Assembly (NCBI GenBank): GCA_051867635.1
Contig: JBJDYT010000017.1
Span: forward strand, 1 to 7,715
Direction of reading: 5' to 3'
Origin: RGIG5472 sp051867635
GTDB lineage: Bacteria > Bacillota > Clostridia > Oscillospirales > Oscillospiraceae
Length of the DNA: 7,715 nt
In this document: in pieces, positions 6,343-7,715 of the stretch
Layout: every line of letters begins with the position of its first letter
How positions within the stretch are numbered: the stretch's first letter is position 1
Notes under the pieces: model-generated
What the model was told of the DNA's origin: nothing
Databases searched by the model: none
What the model saw: the letters and a program-made list of their open reading frames with translations, nothing else
Program-made: the position numbers and the translations under genes

Positions 6343-7598
6343 TGCAAAACTAATATTTTTACGCAGGGTTGGAATTTAGACACCACTTTCCGAAAAAACA
6401 GAGTTGTAAGCATCCTCAAATGCCTGCGGCGTCTTGTAGTTCAGTGTCTGGTGAGGTCGTACCTCATTGTAGAACTGAATATACTCCTCCGCACTTCTGC
6501 GAAAGTGCTGTTCGGAGGTGTAGTCTTTTCGGTAAGCCTCCTCCCGTTTGAATGAGGAAAAGAAGGTCTCGGCCACGGCATTATCCAGCGGTCTGGCCGT
6601 TGCAGAGAAGGACTGTTTTACACCGTACTGTTGAAATAACCCGGTCAGAGTTTTTGAAATATATTGACTGCCCCGGTCACTGTGAAAGGTCAGGTTTTGT
6701 GGTCGTCCCCGTTCCTGAAAAGTTGTCTTAAAGGTTGCGGTGACCAGATGTGTACTCATATGTTTTGATACCCGCCAGCCGATGATCTTGCGGGAGTATA
6801 GATCCAGAATGATGCAAAGATAGACCCAGTAGCTTTTGACCTTGAAGTATGTAATATCACTGACCCATATCTGATTGGGATGCTCTGCTGAAAACTTCCG
6901 TTTCAGCAGATTTTGCTTTTCATATTGCTGCTTGCGCTTGAACTGCTTTTTCGCGTCTACTCGGACACTGTATAACCCAAGCTCCTGCATGATGGCAGAA
7001 ATGCGCTTTTTGCCCACGCGAATGCCGCTTTCGGCCAAGACGATACGGATCTTTTCCGCGCCAAAACGCTGGTCACTGTCATCAAATACCTGCTTGACCT
7101 TCAGCATGAGTTGAGCTTGCTCCTCTTGATATTTGCTTCTATCTGCCTTACGGAAGATATGGTTGTAGAAGGTCCCCCTTGCCACCTCAAGAGCATCGCA
7201 TAGCTCATGTACACTGTAGGGATTCCCTGGTCGATTATAGAGCTCCTCAAGGGTGGTGAGTTTTTTCTGCAATGGTACACTGGAGAGATGTCCGGATTGA
7301 TGGATGATTTCCACATAATGCTCCAACTTTTTCAACCTTCGAGCCATTGCATCAAATTCCGCAGGCGTGTAGGTGCGATTGGGCAGTTCAATCGAGCAGT
7401 ATTCTTTGCGCCACTGATATAAAGTACTTTGCGAAATATGCAGTTCTTGGCTTAACGCTTTAATAGATTCGCCGTTCTCATAACGACGGATAGTCTTGAC
7501 TTTGAGTTCGGTGGGATAGGTGGTTGGCACAGTATCAGCTCCTTATAGATGATATAAATATTGTAGCGCCTCACCACTTATACAGAAATAATTCGACA
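6343..7598 (-). mobile_element. IS3-family insertion sequence (ends tentative)
   Basis: The core is the transposase gene at 6376-7530. This DNA is clearly AT-richer than the chromosomal genes to the left, which fits an acquired element. The given ends are a best guess: TG at 6343 and CA at 7598 would make 1256 bp, normal for IS3, with weakly similar termini (about half the bases match, with a gap). An alternative right end near 7663 shares TGCA and TTTTTAC with the left end but leaves an unusually long leader. Neither choice gives a matching target duplication of 3-5 bases in the flanks, so the ends remain open. Confidence 0.6.
6376..7530 (-). CDS. IS3-family transposase, single fused OrfA-OrfB frame
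   Basis: A 384-residue DDE transposase that would cut and join the element's ends. The N-terminal helix-turn-helix (about 8-42, with GESIKALSQELHISQSTLYQWRKEY spread over 20-44) is the OrfA-like part. It is followed by a helical, probably coiled-coil linker, an HTH_21-type segment (RFGAEKIRIVLAESG at 155-169) and an rve integrase core. The triad is D225 (VSDITYF), D285 (FHSDRGSQY) and E321 (AVAETFFSSFK), spacing 35 between the last two, as in IS3. The C-terminus (FYNEVRPHQTLNYKTP) is intact. Most IS3 members make this protein by a -1 frameshift between two frames; here it is one open frame with no slippery A-run seen. Start is GTG (7528-7530) with AGGAG 8 bases before it. Promoter elements upstream are weak. 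It is probably active or recently active. Confidence 0.93.
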   Translation of the reverse strand: MPTTYPTELKVKTIRRYENGESIKALSQELHISQSTLYQWRKEYCSIELPNRTYTPAEFDAMARRLKKLEHYVEIIHQSGHLSSVPLQKKLTTLEELYNRPGNPYSVHELCDALEVARGTFYNHIFRKADRSKYQEEQAQLMLKVKQVFDDSDQRFGAEKIRIVLAESGIRVGKKRISAIMQELGLYSVRVDAKKQFKRKQQYEKQNLLKRKFSAEHPNQIWVSDITYFKVKSYWVYLCIILDLYSRKIIGWRVSKHMSTHLVTATFKTTFQERGRPQNLTFHSDRGSQYISKTLTGLFQQYGVKQSFSATARPLDNAVAETFFSSFKREEAYRKDYTSEQHFRRSAEEYIQFYNEVRPHQTLNYKTPQAFEDAYNSVFSESGV

Positions 7599-7668
7599 AG
7601 CAAATGAGAGTGCGATACCTACACTATCTACCGGATGACACGTTGTAAAAAGTCGAGAATGCACACAG

Positions 7669-7697
7669 TACAAACAGGACAACAGATGTGATATAAT
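7669..7697 (+). promoter_or_regulatory. Possible outward-facing promoter at the right edge
   Basis: A perfect -10 TATAAT (7692-7697) preceded by TGA (extended -10), with a poor -35 TACAAA (7669-7674) at 17 bases. It would read out of the window on the + strand. The surrounding 7531-7715 is AT-rich and contains no gene that I can support, so chance TATAAT is a real possibility. Confidence 0.35.
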
Positions 7698-7715
7698 ATA
7701 AATTAACTGGGGCTT

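Noticed and set aside
6107..6379. Small + strand open frame across the tRNA gene and its terminator
   Set aside because: It overlaps a fully formed tRNA and a terminator and has no ribosome binding site; not a gene.
6381..7579. Direct repeat CACCACTT at 6381-6388 and 7572-7579 near the ends of the transposase unit
   Set aside because: Only 8 bases, the left copy lies inside the transposase codons, and the repeat is direct, so it is neither a terminal inverted repeat nor a target duplication. Probably chance.
7577..7603. TTGCTT / TATAAG pair as transposase promoter on the minus strand
   Set aside because: The spacer is only 15 bases and neither box is good; I left it out as a feature although some promoter must exist nearby.
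6129..7715. Second copy of the tRNA 3' end as an attachment site
   Set aside because: I looked for a repeat of the T-arm and acceptor sequence to the right and found none inside the window.

Overview
The window looks like a chromosomal segment of a GC-rich member of the Clostridia. A gut Oscillospiraceae-type organism (Flavonifractor/Oscillibacter-like) is my best guess. The grounds are the DUF1385-prmC gene pair, strong AGGAGG-type ribosome binding sites, sigma-A promoters with extended -10 boxes, a CCA-encoding tRNA-Leu, and the GC-rich codon use of every gene left of about 6.2 kb. This is inference from gene content and style, not a database match.

Layout. All protein genes are on the minus strand, so transcription runs from high to low coordinates. 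A promoter at about 5.98-6.01 kb leads into a likely three-gene unit: an FG-GAP-like lipoprotein, an OmpR/PhoB-type response regulator and a membrane histidine kinase, with gaps of only 19 and 28 bases. After the kinase a second promoter, overlapping nothing coding, drives a DUF1385 (YqhQ-like) membrane protein whose mRNA leader can fold into a hairpin. prmC follows with a 3-base gap. A third, weaker promoter lies between prmC and recA, whose first 128 codons run off the left edge. A GC-rich hairpin sits directly in front of the recA ribosome binding site.

To the right, a tRNA-Leu(CAA) gene is read in the opposite (+) direction from its own promoter. It is followed by a perfect 15-bp inverted repeat and then a classic Rho-independent terminator. 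Beyond that the DNA becomes clearly AT-richer. It holds an IS3-family insertion sequence with a single 384-residue transposase on the minus strand and an intact D-D(35)E triad. The IS ends could not be fixed with confidence. At the extreme right edge a possible + strand promoter points out of the window.

How the parts relate. The lipoprotein, regulator and kinase plausibly form an envelope-sensing module, with the lipoprotein outside the membrane as a partner or reporter of the signal. prmC (release-factor methylation), DUF1385 and recA are housekeeping genes. I see no CRISPR array, toxin-antitoxin pair, phage gene or biosynthetic cluster, and nothing that is convincingly a new system. The most worthwhile leads are the lipoprotein/two-component unit, the paired hairpins behind the tRNA, and the unresolved tRNA-adjacent foreign DNA.
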